A stretch of DNA of 64,000 nt from CADEDV01 sp964412375 (GCA_964412375.1 CAYPOD010000005.1:62001-126000), one strand, 5' to 3'. Positions 1 to 9,130 are shown, numbered from the stretch's first letter. The notes: generated by a model not told the origin, from the sequence alone. A program made the numbers and translations.

Positions 1-567
1 GGACAGGATTTTACTTCTATGAGTGTATTTGATTTTGCATTAAAGGGAAAACATAACCAGTATAACACAATGGCAGCCTGTGTGGCAGCAACAACAATGG
101 ATATCCGCAAAGAAAAGATTAGGGATGCTGTACAGAATTTCCAAAGTCTCGAACACCGGATGGAGTATGTGGCCACCATCCGCGGTGTGGAGTTTATCAA
201 TGACAGCAAGGCTACCAACGTCAACTCTGCCTGGTATGCATTGGAAAGTATGACCAAGCCCACCATCCTCATTTTAGGCGGCGTGGACAAGGGTAATGAT
301 TATTCACTGATCGCAGACCTGGTAAAAGAAAAAGTAAAAGCCATCATTTGCCTTGGTACCGACAACCGGAAAATTCATGAGGCATTTGGCAACATAGTTA
401 GCCCTATTGTAAACACCGGCAGCGCCCTGGAAGCCGTACATGCTGCCTTTCATTTTTCATCAAAAGGAGATGTGGTGCTGCTGAGCCCGGCCTGTGCCAG
501 TTTTGACCTTTTTAAAAATTATGAGGACAGGGGCAACCAGTTCAAACAAGCAGTGAGAGATTTATAA
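1..567 (+). CDS. murD: UDP-N-acetylmuramoylalanine--D-glutamate ligase, 3' part
   Basis: MurD adds D-glutamate to UDP-MurNAc-L-alanine in the cytoplasm, using ATP. Only the C-terminal part is here: the frame is open to base 1, so the gene begins upstream of the window. Visible are the central-domain end with KGKHNQYNTMAA, the Mur ligase C-terminal domain with LEHRMEYV and the NDSKATN motif that marks MurD, and GGVDKGNDY. The end LLSPACASFDLFKNYEDRGNQF (split here as LLSPACASFDLF and YEDRGNQF) is a MurD signature. The stop overlaps the ftsW start by one base (TAATG at 565-569), so the two are translationally coupled. It is the first visible gene of the division and cell-wall cluster. Identity is secure; only the length is unknown. 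Confidence 0.96.
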   Translation, partial: GQDFTSMSVFDFALKGKHNQYNTMAACVAATTMDIRKEKIRDAVQNFQSLEHRMEYVATIRGVEFINDSKATNVNSAWYALESMTKPTILILGGVDKGNDYSLIADLVKEKVKAIICLGTDNRKIHEAFGNIVSPIVNTGSALEAVHAAFHFSSKGDVVLLSPACASFDLFKNYEDRGNQFKQAVRDL

Positions 568-1826
568 TGGATACAGTAAAAGACATACGATTAAGTGAGT
601 TGGGGAATTTCAATACTCAGAAATTACTCAGTAAAACCAAAGGCGACAAAGTAATTTGGGCGTTGGTGCTGTTATTGACATTATTTTCCCTGCTGGCCGT
701 GTATAGTGCCACAGGTTCACTGGCATATAAAAATTATAAAGGAAACACAGAGATTTATCTTTTTAAGCAGGTTGCTTTTATAGCAGTGGGTTTCCTGGTC
801 ATCTATTTTGCCCACCTGGTTAATTATACCATGTATTCAAAGGTGGCGCAGATCGCTTTCCTGTTGTCAATGCCACTCCTGCTCTACACTTTATTCTTTG
901 GGGTGAAAATGAATGAAGGCAGCCGCTGGATAAGATTGCCGATCATCAATATGACCATGCAAACATCCGATTTTGCCAAACTGGCTTTGTTCATGTACCT
1001 GGCCAGGCTGATGAGCAAAAAGCAGGAAATTATCAAAGATTTTAAAAAAGGATTTTTACCGGTTATGATACCCGTGGCCATCACCTGTTTGCTGATAGCC
1101 CCGGCCAATCTTTCTACAGCATTACTCTTAGGAGCCAGTTGCCTGATGTTATTGTTTATCGGCAGGGCCAAAACAAAACACATTTTGGTAACTATCGGCA
1201 TAGCATGCATTCCAATTGTTTTCCTGGTGGCAGCTGCGATGGTGCGACATAATAGCGGAAAAGAAGAAGCAGTTGTGGTGAAATCAAACGCATCAGGACT
1301 TACTGGCCGTGTGAATACCTGGATCAACAGGGTTGAAAATTTTATATATGGAAGTAAAGCAGCAGACAATGATGAGATGTACCAGGTGAACCAGGCTAAA
1401 ATTGCCATTGCTAAAGGTGGCTTTTTGGGTGTGGGTCCCGGTAACAGCACCACAAGGGATTATTTGCCCCAGGCCTATAATGATTTCATCTATGCGATCA
1501 TTATTGAAGAGTATGGATTGGCAGGCGGCTTGTTCCTGGTGTTTATTTATCTCGTTTTCCTGTACAGGTGCATTCGGATCTTTAAACGTTGCCCGTATGC
1601 TTTCGGGGCATTCCTTGCATTGGGATTGAGTTTTACACTGGCCATCCAGGCTATTGCAAATATGGCGGTAACCGTGAATTTATTTCCAGTAACCGGTGTG
1701 ACACTACCCCTGGTGAGTATGGGCGGAACCAGTTTCATATTTACCTGCCTGGCGATAGGAATTATTTTAAGTGTGGCGAGAAACGTGGAGCAAACAGAAG
1801 GAAAGGCTCAGCCAGAATCTGTATAA
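567..1826 (+). CDS. ftsW: FtsW/RodA/SpoVE-family peptidoglycan glycosyltransferase
   Basis: FtsW is the SEDS-family septal peptidoglycan polymerase of the inner membrane, working with the class B PBP of the divisome. The 419-residue protein has about ten hydrophobic segments, starting near residue 28. SEDS marks are MNEGSRWIRLP near residue 115, the loop GGFLGVGPGNSTTRDYLPQA near 285-305, then DFIYAIIIEEYG and the C-terminal PVTGVTLPLVSMGGTS. The start codon overlaps the murD stop. Position between murD and murG is the usual place in Bacteroidota and argues for FtsW rather than RodA. There is a soluble N-terminal stretch of about 27 residues before the first membrane segment. Confidence 0.95.
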   Translation: MDTVKDIRLSELGNFNTQKLLSKTKGDKVIWALVLLLTLFSLLAVYSATGSLAYKNYKGNTEIYLFKQVAFIAVGFLVIYFAHLVNYTMYSKVAQIAFLLSMPLLLYTLFFGVKMNEGSRWIRLPIINMTMQTSDFAKLALFMYLARLMSKKQEIIKDFKKGFLPVMIPVAITCLLIAPANLSTALLLGASCLMLLFIGRAKTKHILVTIGIACIPIVFLVAAAMVRHNSGKEEAVVVKSNASGLTGRVNTWINRVENFIYGSKAADNDEMYQVNQAKIAIAKGGFLGVGPGNSTTRDYLPQAYNDFIYAIIIEEYGLAGGLFLVFIYLVFLYRCIRIFKRCPYAFGAFLALGLSFTLAIQAIANMAVTVNLFPVTGVTLPLVSMGGTSFIFTCLAIGIILSVARNVEQTEGKAQPESV

Positions 1827-1837
1827 CGAGAGCCGCG

Positions 1838-2929
1838 ATGGGAAAAAAGATAATTATAGCAGGCGGTGGCACAGGCGGGCATATTTTTCCTGCGATTGCG
1901 ATAGCCAATGCGCTGAAGAAAATGGATGAGAGTATTGAGATTTTGTTTGTCGGTGCAAAGGGAAAGATGGAAATGGAAAAAGTGCCGCAGGCCGGGTATA
2001 AAATAGAAGGATTGGATATAGCGGGTTTCAACCGTAGCTCTTTGATAAAAAATATCGGTTTACCGTTCAAGTTGCTGAAGAGTTTTTTGCAGGTGCGTTC
2101 CATTTTCAAAAAATTCAAACCGGATGCAGTCATCGGTGTGGGTGGATATTCCAGTTTCCCGGTACTGCGGTTTGCACAGGCGAAAAGAATTCCCACTTTC
2201 ATTCATGAGTCAAATTCTTTTGCCGGCAAGTCGAATATTCTGCTGGGAAAGAAAGCCACCAGGATATTTACAGGGACGGATGGTATGGAAAAATTTTTTC
2301 CAAGGCAAAAAACAGTGGTGACAGGCAACCCGGTTAGAGCCGCTATTGCACAGGCAACGGTGAGCAGGGAAGAAGGATTAAAATTCTTCTCACTGGCTGC
2401 TGGTAAAAAAACTGTGCTGGTGGTGGGCGGAAGCCTTGGCGCCAAAACCATTAATGAAGCCATTGACCGGGGGTTGGAGGAACTGACCGGTGCCGGGCTG
2501 CAACTGATCTGGCAAACAGGAAAACCCTATGCTGAAAGAGCAAAGACAAGGGTAGCAGGAAAAGAAGCAGTGCGGGCAAACGATTTTATTATGCAGATGG
2601 AGTACGCCTATGCAGCAGCAGATATTGTGGTGGCAAGAGCAGGGGCGATGACAGTGGCAGAATTATGTGTCGCTAAGAAACCGGTGTTGTTTGTGCCCTA
2701 TCCTTTTGCAGCAGAAGATCACCAGACTGTGAACGCCATGCAACTGGTGAAAAAGAATGCAGCGATGATGGTGAAAGACAGCGAAGCGGCAGGAAAGTTA
2801 GTGTTCATGACGATTGAGCTGGCAAAAGATGAAGCACACCAGGAAGTCATGAAAAAAAATATTGCGGCCTTGGCCATTACTAATGCCGACAAAAAGATAG
2901 CAACGGAAATTTTGAAAGTGATTCAATGA
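1838..2929 (+). CDS. murG: UDP-GlcNAc:lipid I N-acetylglucosaminyltransferase
   Basis: MurG transfers GlcNAc onto lipid I to make lipid II on the cytoplasmic face of the membrane. From ATG 1838 the protein has 363 residues, normal for the family. The N-terminal glycine-rich loop AGGGTGGHIFPAIAIA, the middle GVGGYSSFPVLRFA and HESNSFAGKSN, and the C-terminal nucleotide-binding part VVGGSLGAKTIN, ARAGAMTVAEL and PYPFAAEDHQTVNA are all classical MurG motifs. The open frame extends upstream to 1589 inside ftsW, but that extension is ftsW read in another frame, and MGKKIIIAGGG at 1838 is the natural start, 11 bases after the ftsW stop. It overlaps the first possible murC start by four bases. Confidence 0.96.
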   Translation: MGKKIIIAGGGTGGHIFPAIAIANALKKMDESIEILFVGAKGKMEMEKVPQAGYKIEGLDIAGFNRSSLIKNIGLPFKLLKSFLQVRSIFKKFKPDAVIGVGGYSSFPVLRFAQAKRIPTFIHESNSFAGKSNILLGKKATRIFTGTDGMEKFFPRQKTVVTGNPVRAAIAQATVSREEGLKFFSLAAGKKTVLVVGGSLGAKTINEAIDRGLEELTGAGLQLIWQTGKPYAERAKTRVAGKEAVRANDFIMQMEYAYAAADIVVARAGAMTVAELCVAKKPVLFVPYPFAAEDHQTVNAMQLVKKNAAMMVKDSEAAGKLVFMTIELAKDEAHQEVMKKNIAALAITNADKKIATEILKVIQ

Positions 2930-2959
2930 TTGGTCCGGAAAATACTGTCCTTATGAATA

Positions 2960-2973
2960 CCCCCTTCAGGGGG
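2960..2973 (+). promoter_or_regulatory. GC hairpin with TTCA loop before murC
   Basis: CCCCC (2960-2964), loop TTCA, GGGGG (2969-2973) form a perfect five-pair stem that ends nine bases before ATG 2983. The same kind of hairpin with the same loop is found before the nucleotidyltransferase gene (56053-56064) and in the glyA leader (55911-55926, minus strand). Function unknown; it may be a leader structure or a dispersed Bacteroidota repeat. Confidence 0.5.
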
Positions 2974-2982
2974 CTTGAAAAG

Positions 2983-4350
2983 ATGAACGAAGTGTATTTC
3001 ATCGGCATTGGTGGTATAGGAATGAGTGCCATTGCGAGGTTCTTTCACACAAAGGGTGTAAAAGTGAGTGGTTATGATAAGACAGCTACTGCCCTGACAA
3101 AGGAACTGGAAGCAGAAGGTATAGCTGTTTATTATGATGAAAATGTTGAACGGGTTTCCAGGCAGGTTGACCTGGTGGTTTACACACCGGCAATACCGAA
3201 GGAACATAAAGAGCTGGTCTTTTACCAGCAGAACGGTTACAAAGTGGTGAAGCGGAGTGATGTGTTGCAGGTCATAACCAACAGTTCTTTTAATATCTGT
3301 ATTGCCGGCACACATGGCAAAACAACTATTACCAGCATGGTGGCGCATATGCTGCGGCACAGCGGTTTTGGCTGCAATGCTTTTCTCGGCGGCATTTCTG
3401 TGAATTATGGAACAAATTTCTGGAGCCACGAAAGAAATGTGTGTGTGATAGAGGCGGACGAATATGACAGAAGTTTTTTGAAACTAAACCCGGATGTGGC
3501 CATCATCACAGCGATGGATGCCGATCACCTGGATATTTATGGTACAGCGGCATCCATGGAAGAAGCTTTTATTGATTTCAGTAAAAAAGTGAAACCGGGC
3601 GGCATATTGATAAGGCAGTTTGGGTTGAAAAGAGGCAGGGAACTCGCAGCAGACACTCACTGGACCTATAGTCTGCAAAATGAAAGCGCAGATGTGTATG
3701 GTGCCAATATCAGGATGATACAGGGGAGTTATGAGTTTGATGTGATGGTGAATGGCAATCTACTGGAGAATGTGAAACTAAATATGGGGGGGATGCACAA
3801 TGTGGAGAATGTGATAGCAGCTATAGCTGTTGCCAGCTCTTTGGAAATAGACAATGAAAAGATCAAAGCGGCGGTGGAGAGCTACCGGGGTGTGAAAAGA
3901 AGGTTTGAGTATATCATTAAAAACGACCGGCTTGTTTTTATTGATGATTATGCACACCATCCGGAAGAGTTGCGAGCATTGATCAACGGGGCAAAAACTC
4001 TTTTCAAAGGAAGAAAATGCACGGTGATCTTTCAACCGCATTTGTTCAGCCGCACCAAAGATCATGCGGACGGATTTGCAGAAGTGCTGGACATGGCTGA
4101 CGATGTGATCCTTTTGCCCATCTATCCTGCAAGGGAATTGCCGGTGGAAGGAGTGAACAGCGAAATGATTCTGCAACGGATGAAAAAGGATCTTAGAAGG
4201 GTGAAGACAAAAGAAGAACTGATGGCCTGGGTAAAAAATGATTTTGCCGAAACGGTGAACAAAGAATTTGGAGAGGTATTGATCACAGCAGGGGCAGGCG
4301 ATATTGATATGCTGGTGGAACCAATAAAAGCAATTTTGAAACACATATAA
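2983..4350 (+). CDS. murC: UDP-N-acetylmuramate--L-alanine ligase
   Basis: MurC joins L-alanine to UDP-MurNAc, the first step of the stem peptide. FIGIGGIGMSAIAR at the N-terminus is the MurC signature; the ATP loop AGTHGKTTITSM, EADEYDRSF, the central ligase motifs and the C-terminal RRFEYI and DDYAHHPEEL follow in order. From ATG 2983 it has 455 residues. The frame is open from ATG 2926, which overlaps the murG stop as ATGA, and another ATG lies at 2953. I prefer 2983 because the intervening bases hold a perfect GC hairpin with a TTCA loop (2960-2973) that recurs in front of other start codons here, and family members start close to the glycine motif. The start is the only uncertainty. Confidence 0.95.
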   Translation: MNEVYFIGIGGIGMSAIARFFHTKGVKVSGYDKTATALTKELEAEGIAVYYDENVERVSRQVDLVVYTPAIPKEHKELVFYQQNGYKVVKRSDVLQVITNSSFNICIAGTHGKTTITSMVAHMLRHSGFGCNAFLGGISVNYGTNFWSHERNVCVIEADEYDRSFLKLNPDVAIITAMDADHLDIYGTAASMEEAFIDFSKKVKPGGILIRQFGLKRGRELAADTHWTYSLQNESADVYGANIRMIQGSYEFDVMVNGNLLENVKLNMGGMHNVENVIAAIAVASSLEIDNEKIKAAVESYRGVKRRFEYIIKNDRLVFIDDYAHHPEELRALINGAKTLFKGRKCTVIFQPHLFSRTKDHADGFAEVLDMADDVILLPIYPARELPVEGVNSEMILQRMKKDLRRVKTKEELMAWVKNDFAETVNKEFGEVLITAGAGDIDMLVEPIKAILKHI

Positions 4351-4353
4351 GAA

Positions 4354-5484
4354 GTGGGCACACAAAGAACGATACGAAAATTTTTCATGCTGGCCTTATG
4401 GGTCATCATCGGCAGCGGAGTGATAGTGTTGCTCGTAGCCGCCATCCGCAAGCAGAAAAATGAACTGTGCAAAGGTTATCTCATTGAAGTGAAAGGTGAT
4501 GAAAGCGGCGCTTATATCCGCCAGGGAGAAGTAGTGCAGATGCTTTCTGCTTCATTGCAGGGAAAGATCGAAGGCAAGCTGCTTGCTTCCCTCAACCTGA
4601 AAGAAATGGAGCAGGCGCTGGAAAGCAATGAAAAGGTCAAAGATGCCGAACTCTATTTTGATAATAAAAACAGGCTGCATATAACGGTTACTGCCAGGAA
4701 ACCGCTGGCAAGGCTGTTTACCACCGAAGGCAATTCATTTTATATAGACAGTGATGCGCAACCTATGCCATTATCAGAAGGCTTCCGGGTGAGTGTACCG
4801 GTATTCACCGGGTTCACTGCCAAAAAACAACTGCTGCGTAAAGACAGTTTGTTGTTGAAAGAGGTACAGGAAATGGCCACTTTCATAGCAGCCGATCCTT
4901 TTTGGATGGCGCAGGTGGCACAGGTGGATATAACAACAGAAAAAGAATTTGAATTAGTACCGGTGGTAGGAAATCATATTGTGAAATGGGGCAAGCCGGG
5001 TGATAACGAAAGCAAATTTGACCGCCTCTTTGTTTTCTATAAAAATGTATTGAGCAAAACCGGGTTCGATAAGTATAAAACAATTGATGTGCAATACAGC
5101 GGCCAGGTGGTGGCCACAAAGGGTGTTTCCACAAAAGCCGATACAGAACAGTTACGGAGAAATATTGAAAAAATGCTGCAGCAGTCCCGTGTCCTGCAGC
5201 AGGAAACGGTTGCTGCTGCAAAGCCGCCAGCTAACAATACCGTTTCTTCAGAAAATAAACCTGTGAAAGAGTCAGCATCCCTAACCCTGAGCAATACGAA
5301 TCCCAACCCTGTGAAAACCTTTTTGGATAACAAGGCTGAAGATAAAATAAAACCGGAAACAAAACCAGTGCAAAAAGAATCGGAGAAGAAAGAGACAGAG
5401 AAGAAAGAAGTTGAGAAAAAGGAACCGAAGGCAGTGATGCCAAAACGGGATGACAGCAAACCGGCGCAGCAAAACAATCAATGA
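4354..5484 (+). CDS. ftsQ: Cell division protein FtsQ/DivIB with long charged tail
   Basis: FtsQ is a bitopic divisome protein that scaffolds the FtsLB and FtsWI complexes from the periplasmic side. The GTG at 4354 lies three bases after the murC stop; no nearer ATG gives a complete membrane anchor. One hydrophobic segment at about residues 10-30 is followed by a POTRA-like region (about 45-115; AYIRQGEVVQML, LKEMEQALESNEKVKDAELYF) and the FtsQ beta domain to about 250. The last hundred residues are unusual: a low-complexity tail rich in Lys, Glu, Pro and Gln with repeated KKE triplets. Sequence identity to any one FtsQ is likely low, but the place between murC and ftsA and the architecture make the call firm. 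The tail should be periplasmic. Confidence 0.9.
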   Translation: MGTQRTIRKFFMLALWVIIGSGVIVLLVAAIRKQKNELCKGYLIEVKGDESGAYIRQGEVVQMLSASLQGKIEGKLLASLNLKEMEQALESNEKVKDAELYFDNKNRLHITVTARKPLARLFTTEGNSFYIDSDAQPMPLSEGFRVSVPVFTGFTAKKQLLRKDSLLLKEVQEMATFIAADPFWMAQVAQVDITTEKEFELVPVVGNHIVKWGKPGDNESKFDRLFVFYKNVLSKTGFDKYKTIDVQYSGQVVATKGVSTKADTEQLRRNIEKMLQQSRVLQQETVAAAKPPANNTVSSENKPVKESASLTLSNTNPNPVKTFLDNKAEDKIKPETKPVQKESEKKETEKKEVEKKEPKAVMPKRDDSKPAQQNNQ

Positions 5485-5530
5485 CCTTAAACTTTTTTGA
5501 TAAAAACAACAACAACTAAAAACCATTTTT

Positions 5531-6904
5531 ATGAACAACGAGCAACCCATTATTGTAGGTCTTGACATAGGAACGACCAAGATCGCAGTAATTGCCGGAC
5601 GCAAGAATGAATTCGGTAAACTGGAGATACTGGGCTTTGGCAAAGCCAGTTCCAACGGTGTTAAGCACGGGCAGGTGCTGAATATTGATGAAACGATCAA
5701 GGCTATCCGCACGGCGCTGGAAAACTGTTTTGCCTCCAACCCCAACCTCAACGTAAATGAAGTGTATGTGGGCATTGCCGGGCACCACATCAAAAGTTTG
5801 CAAACCCGTGGCGATATTGTCCGCCAGAAAACGGATGAGGAGATCACCCAGCAGGAGATTGATCAGCTTATCAGCGACCAGTATAAAACCTATATCCCGG
5901 CCGGTGACCAGATCATTGATGTGATTCCGCAGGAATTCACCGTGGATAATTTTCAAAACATCCCAAATCCTATTGGTTATGGTGGTGTGAAAGTTGGCGC
6001 CAATTTTCATATCATCACCGGTGATAAGAATGCTATCCGCAACATCAACCGCAGTGTGGAGAAAGCAGGTCTGATCACCAAAGACCTGGTGCTGCAGCCA
6101 CTGGCTTCATCTTCGGCCGTTATGGCGCAGGAAGACCTTGAAGCCGGAGTGGCCATAGTGGATATTGGTGGCGGCACCACGGATCTTGCCGTTTTTTATG
6201 AAGGAATTCTCAAGCATACGGCTGTCATTCCTTTTGCCGGTGAAAACATCACCAATGATATCAAAACAGGATTGGGTGTGCTGAAAACCCAGGCTGAGCA
6301 AATGAAAGTGCAGTTTGGTTCAGCATTGTCCAATGAAGCCAAGGCTAATGCCTATATCACCATTCCGGGACTGAGAGGAATGCCGGCCAAAGAGATCAGT
6401 GTTAAAAATCTGGCCAATATCATCCAGGCAAGAATGAGTGAAATACTGGATTTTGTTACCTATCATCTCAAACAGGTGGGTCTTGACAACAAAGCATTGA
6501 ATGGTGGTGTGGTGCTCACCGGAGGCGGTTCACAACTCAAACACCTTATCCAACTCACTGAATATGTCACTGGCCTGCCGGCAAGAATTGGTTTTCCGAA
6601 TGAGCATCTTGCAGCCGGGCACATCGAAGAGCTGGCAAAGCCTACTTACTCCACCTGCATCGGACTTATCCTGAAGGGATATGATGACTATGAGCATAAC
6701 AGAAAGCAGTTTGAAGTAGCATACAGGAAAGTGGAAGTACCCGATGGTCTCCGCAAACAGGAAGAAGAAGAAATGGCAGAGCCGGTGGATGAAGTGGTGA
6801 GCACCGAGAAAGTGAAACAACGCCGCGGGTTACAGAATTTCTGGGGTAAGTTCAAAGACAGCATCATTGACCTGTTCAAGGAAGAAGAGGACAAGCATTT
6901 ATAA
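5531..6904 (+). CDS. ftsA: Cell division protein FtsA
   Basis: FtsA is the actin-like ATPase that tethers FtsZ filaments to the membrane. The 457-residue protein begins with the phosphate-1 motif GLDIGTTKIAVIAG, carries the SHS2 insertion (GVKHGQVLN, VYVGIAGHHIKS), the phosphate-2 motif VDIGGGTTDLAVF near residue 210 and the adenosine motif GGVVLTGGGSQL near 330. The final 20 residues (NFWGKFKDSIIDLFKEEE) form an amphipathic helix typical of the membrane-targeting sequence. The ATG is 46 bases after ftsQ and 44 bases separate it from ftsZ, so it sits inside the same transcription unit. Confidence 0.96.
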   Translation: MNNEQPIIVGLDIGTTKIAVIAGRKNEFGKLEILGFGKASSNGVKHGQVLNIDETIKAIRTALENCFASNPNLNVNEVYVGIAGHHIKSLQTRGDIVRQKTDEEITQQEIDQLISDQYKTYIPAGDQIIDVIPQEFTVDNFQNIPNPIGYGGVKVGANFHIITGDKNAIRNINRSVEKAGLITKDLVLQPLASSSAVMAQEDLEAGVAIVDIGGGTTDLAVFYEGILKHTAVIPFAGENITNDIKTGLGVLKTQAEQMKVQFGSALSNEAKANAYITIPGLRGMPAKEISVKNLANIIQARMSEILDFVTYHLKQVGLDNKALNGGVVLTGGGSQLKHLIQLTEYVTGLPARIGFPNEHLAAGHIEELAKPTYSTCIGLILKGYDDYEHNRKQFEVAYRKVEVPDGLRKQEEEEMAEPVDEVVSTEKVKQRRGLQNFWGKFKDSIIDLFKEEEDKHL

Positions 6905-6948
6905 ACAGGCATCAACTAACTATTCATTCAATTCTAAAATCAGTATCT

Positions 6949-8919
6949 ATGATACATTTTGATTTGCCGAAAGAAAAATCATCCATCTTAAAAGTGATCG
7001 GCGTCGGGGGCGGGGGTGGAAATGCAGTAAACTACATGTTCAGCCAGCAGATTGAAGGGGTCAACTTCATTATTTGCAATACTGATGCGCAGGCACTGGC
7101 CAACAGTGAAATACCCAACCGGGTACAGCTGGGACCACATCTGACGCAGGGTTTGGGCGCCGGTGCCAATCCGGATATTGGCCGGCAGGCAACAGAGGAA
7201 TCACTCGAAGAGATCAAACGCATTCTCGAAGTGAATACCAAGATGGCCTTTATCACCGCAGGCATGGGTGGCGGCACCGGCACAGGCGGTGCACCTATCA
7301 TTGCAAAAATCTGTAAGGATCTTGGTATACTCACTGTGGGTATTGTAACCACACCGTTTGCCTACGAAGGAAAGAAAAGACAGCAACAGGCAGAAGAAGG
7401 TATCAAAACACTGAAAGGATATGTGGATACGCTGCTGGTGATCAGCAACGACAAACTGCGCCACCAGTTTGGCAACCTCAAAATGCGGGAGGCTTTTGAA
7501 AAAGCGGATAACGTATTGGCCACTGCTGCAAAATGTATCACCGATGTGATCAACAGCACCGGGCAGATCAATGTTGACTTTGCCGATGTGTGCACCGTGA
7601 TGCGCAATGGCGGTGTAGCCATCCTGGGCAATGCCGCTGCAGAAGGAGAGAACCGTGCCCAAAAAGCGATTGAAGAAGCGCTGAACTCACCGCTGCTGAA
7701 TGATAATGATATTCGCGGCGCCAAATGGATACTGATCAATATCAATTCTGCAGAGGGAGAACATGAATTTACCATGGATGAAGTGGAAGTGATCCAGAAC
7801 TACCTGCTTCGCCAGGCCGGTGAAGGCACGGATGTGATTCTGGGTATGGGTTATGATAATTCACTCGGCGCCAAACTGGGTATCACTCTTATCGCCACGG
7901 GTTTCGAATACAAAGATCCGTTTGTCAGACCTGTTGCGAAAAAGGAGGAGCCGAAGAAAGAAGAAAAAATTGTGATGATGCTCAGTCCGGTTCAGGAAGA
8001 TGCTGCAACGCCTGTAGCAAAAGAAGAACCCAAAGTGGTGGCATTGGAAGAACCGGTGATAAAAGAAGAGAGCATGCAAGATAAGCTGGCGCCAAAGCTG
8101 GTAGAAGAAATACCGCTGGCTATTGCGCCGATGCCCACCATGCAGGACATGAGCCATATACCTGATTCCTTTATCAAGGAGGAAGAACCGGTCATCATTC
8201 ATTTTGAACTGCAGCCGGAGACGTATGAAAAAATACGAAGTAATTCTACTGGTGAGAAAATGTTAACAGCAGAAAAACAGGAGGAGTTAAATTCGGCCAG
8301 CCATCCGATACCTGTCAACACCACCTCCGTATCTCCAAACAACAATGACGAAAAAAATGCCGGAATGCAGCCCGGCAAGAAAGATAGTACTAGTACAGCC
8401 GGCCCGTTGTCTGCAGCAGCGGGTGGTTATTTGGCCAGACCATCCAATATCTACGCAGAATCTGAAGCAGAGGCCAAAGCCTCAATTACTTCTGCTGAAG
8501 AGCCAGTTCCTTCCAGTTATGTTGCCAGCAGGGAAGAGGAAGAACTTTTTGACCTGCAAATGCAAATAGTGGAAAGGGATGATATTCCAGCGGCGGATGT
8601 GCCCATGGCCCATCAGGCTCATTCACATTTGAACACAGAAGTTGAGGATCTGCCGATGGCGGACGAAACCGAAGTGCAAAAACGTAGGGCGGCCGAACGA
8701 CTCCAGAAGTTGCGCAACTTGTCGTTCAATGTTAACGCAGCCGACCCGAATAATGAGTTTGAAACTGTGCCGGCTTACATCCGCCGCAATATGGAATTGT
8801 ATAACAGCAGTACCCAGGTGGAGAATTTCTACAGCAACTACGAAGTCAAAGCCGATAGCAACAACCAGGCTCATCTCAGCACTATTAATACTTTTCTTGA
8901 TGGTAAAAAACCTGACTGA
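6949..8919 (+). CDS. ftsZ: Cell division GTPase FtsZ, long form
   Basis: FtsZ is the tubulin-like GTPase that builds the Z ring. GVGGGGGNAVNYM, NTDAQAL and the tubulin signature GGMGGGTGTGGAP are present, and the GTPase plus C-terminal core ends near residue 325 (GYDNSLGAKLGITLIATGF). At 656 residues it is far longer than the usual 320-400 of other phyla, because an acidic, Glu/Pro-rich linker of about 270 residues follows. The conserved C-terminal peptide is recognisable as EFETVPAYIRRNMELY near residue 605, with a further tail of about 40 residues ending in FLDGKKPD. Long linkers are common in Bacteroidota FtsZ. It is the last gene before a strong terminator. Confidence 0.97.
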   Translation: MIHFDLPKEKSSILKVIGVGGGGGNAVNYMFSQQIEGVNFIICNTDAQALANSEIPNRVQLGPHLTQGLGAGANPDIGRQATEESLEEIKRILEVNTKMAFITAGMGGGTGTGGAPIIAKICKDLGILTVGIVTTPFAYEGKKRQQQAEEGIKTLKGYVDTLLVISNDKLRHQFGNLKMREAFEKADNVLATAAKCITDVINSTGQINVDFADVCTVMRNGGVAILGNAAAEGENRAQKAIEEALNSPLLNDNDIRGAKWILININSAEGEHEFTMDEVEVIQNYLLRQAGEGTDVILGMGYDNSLGAKLGITLIATGFEYKDPFVRPVAKKEEPKKEEKIVMMLSPVQEDAATPVAKEEPKVVALEEPVIKEESMQDKLAPKLVEEIPLAIAPMPTMQDMSHIPDSFIKEEEPVIIHFELQPETYEKIRSNSTGEKMLTAEKQEELNSASHPIPVNTTSVSPNNNDEKNAGMQPGKKDSTSTAGPLSAAAGGYLARPSNIYAESEAEAKASITSAEEPVPSSYVASREEEELFDLQMQIVERDDIPAADVPMAHQAHSHLNTEVEDLPMADETEVQKRRAAERLQKLRNLSFNVNAADPNNEFETVPAYIRRNMELYNSSTQVENFYSNYEVKADSNNQAHLSTINTFLDGKKPD

Positions 8920-8930
8920 TAAAGATCCGG

Positions 8931-9006
8931 GGTACAAGACACAAGGCGCAAGCGATAATGAATCCTGATCCTTGTCTCTTGGATCTTGTTCCTTGTCCCC
9001 TGTACC
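8931..9006 (+). repeat. Imperfect inverted repeat downstream of ftsZ
   Basis: GGTACAAGACACAAGG (8931-8946) and CCTTGTCCCCTGTACC (8991-9006) pair at 13 of 16 positions around a loop of 44 bases that itself holds GATCC and GGATC. No T-run follows. It lies between ftsZ and its terminator and resembles the dispersed palindromic units common in Bacteroidota genomes. Confidence 0.5.
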
Positions 9007-9063
9007 TTATTTAAGTTGTTCGTTCCAATGAAGCCACTACAATAGCTAGTGTTTTTAGTTGTT

Positions 9064-9093
9064 CCCTCCCGATTCTTCGGGAGGGTTTTTTTT
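9064..9093 (+). terminator. Intrinsic terminator of the ftsZ operon
   Basis: A nine-pair stem, CCCTCCCGA (9064-9072) with TCGGGAGGG (9077-9085), is followed directly by eight T. It lies 145 bases after the ftsZ stop and 38 bases before the end of the opposing purQ gene. Confidence 0.85.
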
Positions 9094-9130
9094 ATTGAAC
9101 AACTTCAAAAAAGTTTTTTGTGTTTTATTA

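Noticed and set aside
1589..1837. N-terminal extension of murG
   Set aside because: It is ftsW read in another frame; MurG homology starts at 1838.
2926..2982. Upstream murC start overlapping murG
   Set aside because: The 19 extra residues are encoded partly by a TTCA hairpin found elsewhere in leaders; start 2983 fits better, though not proven.
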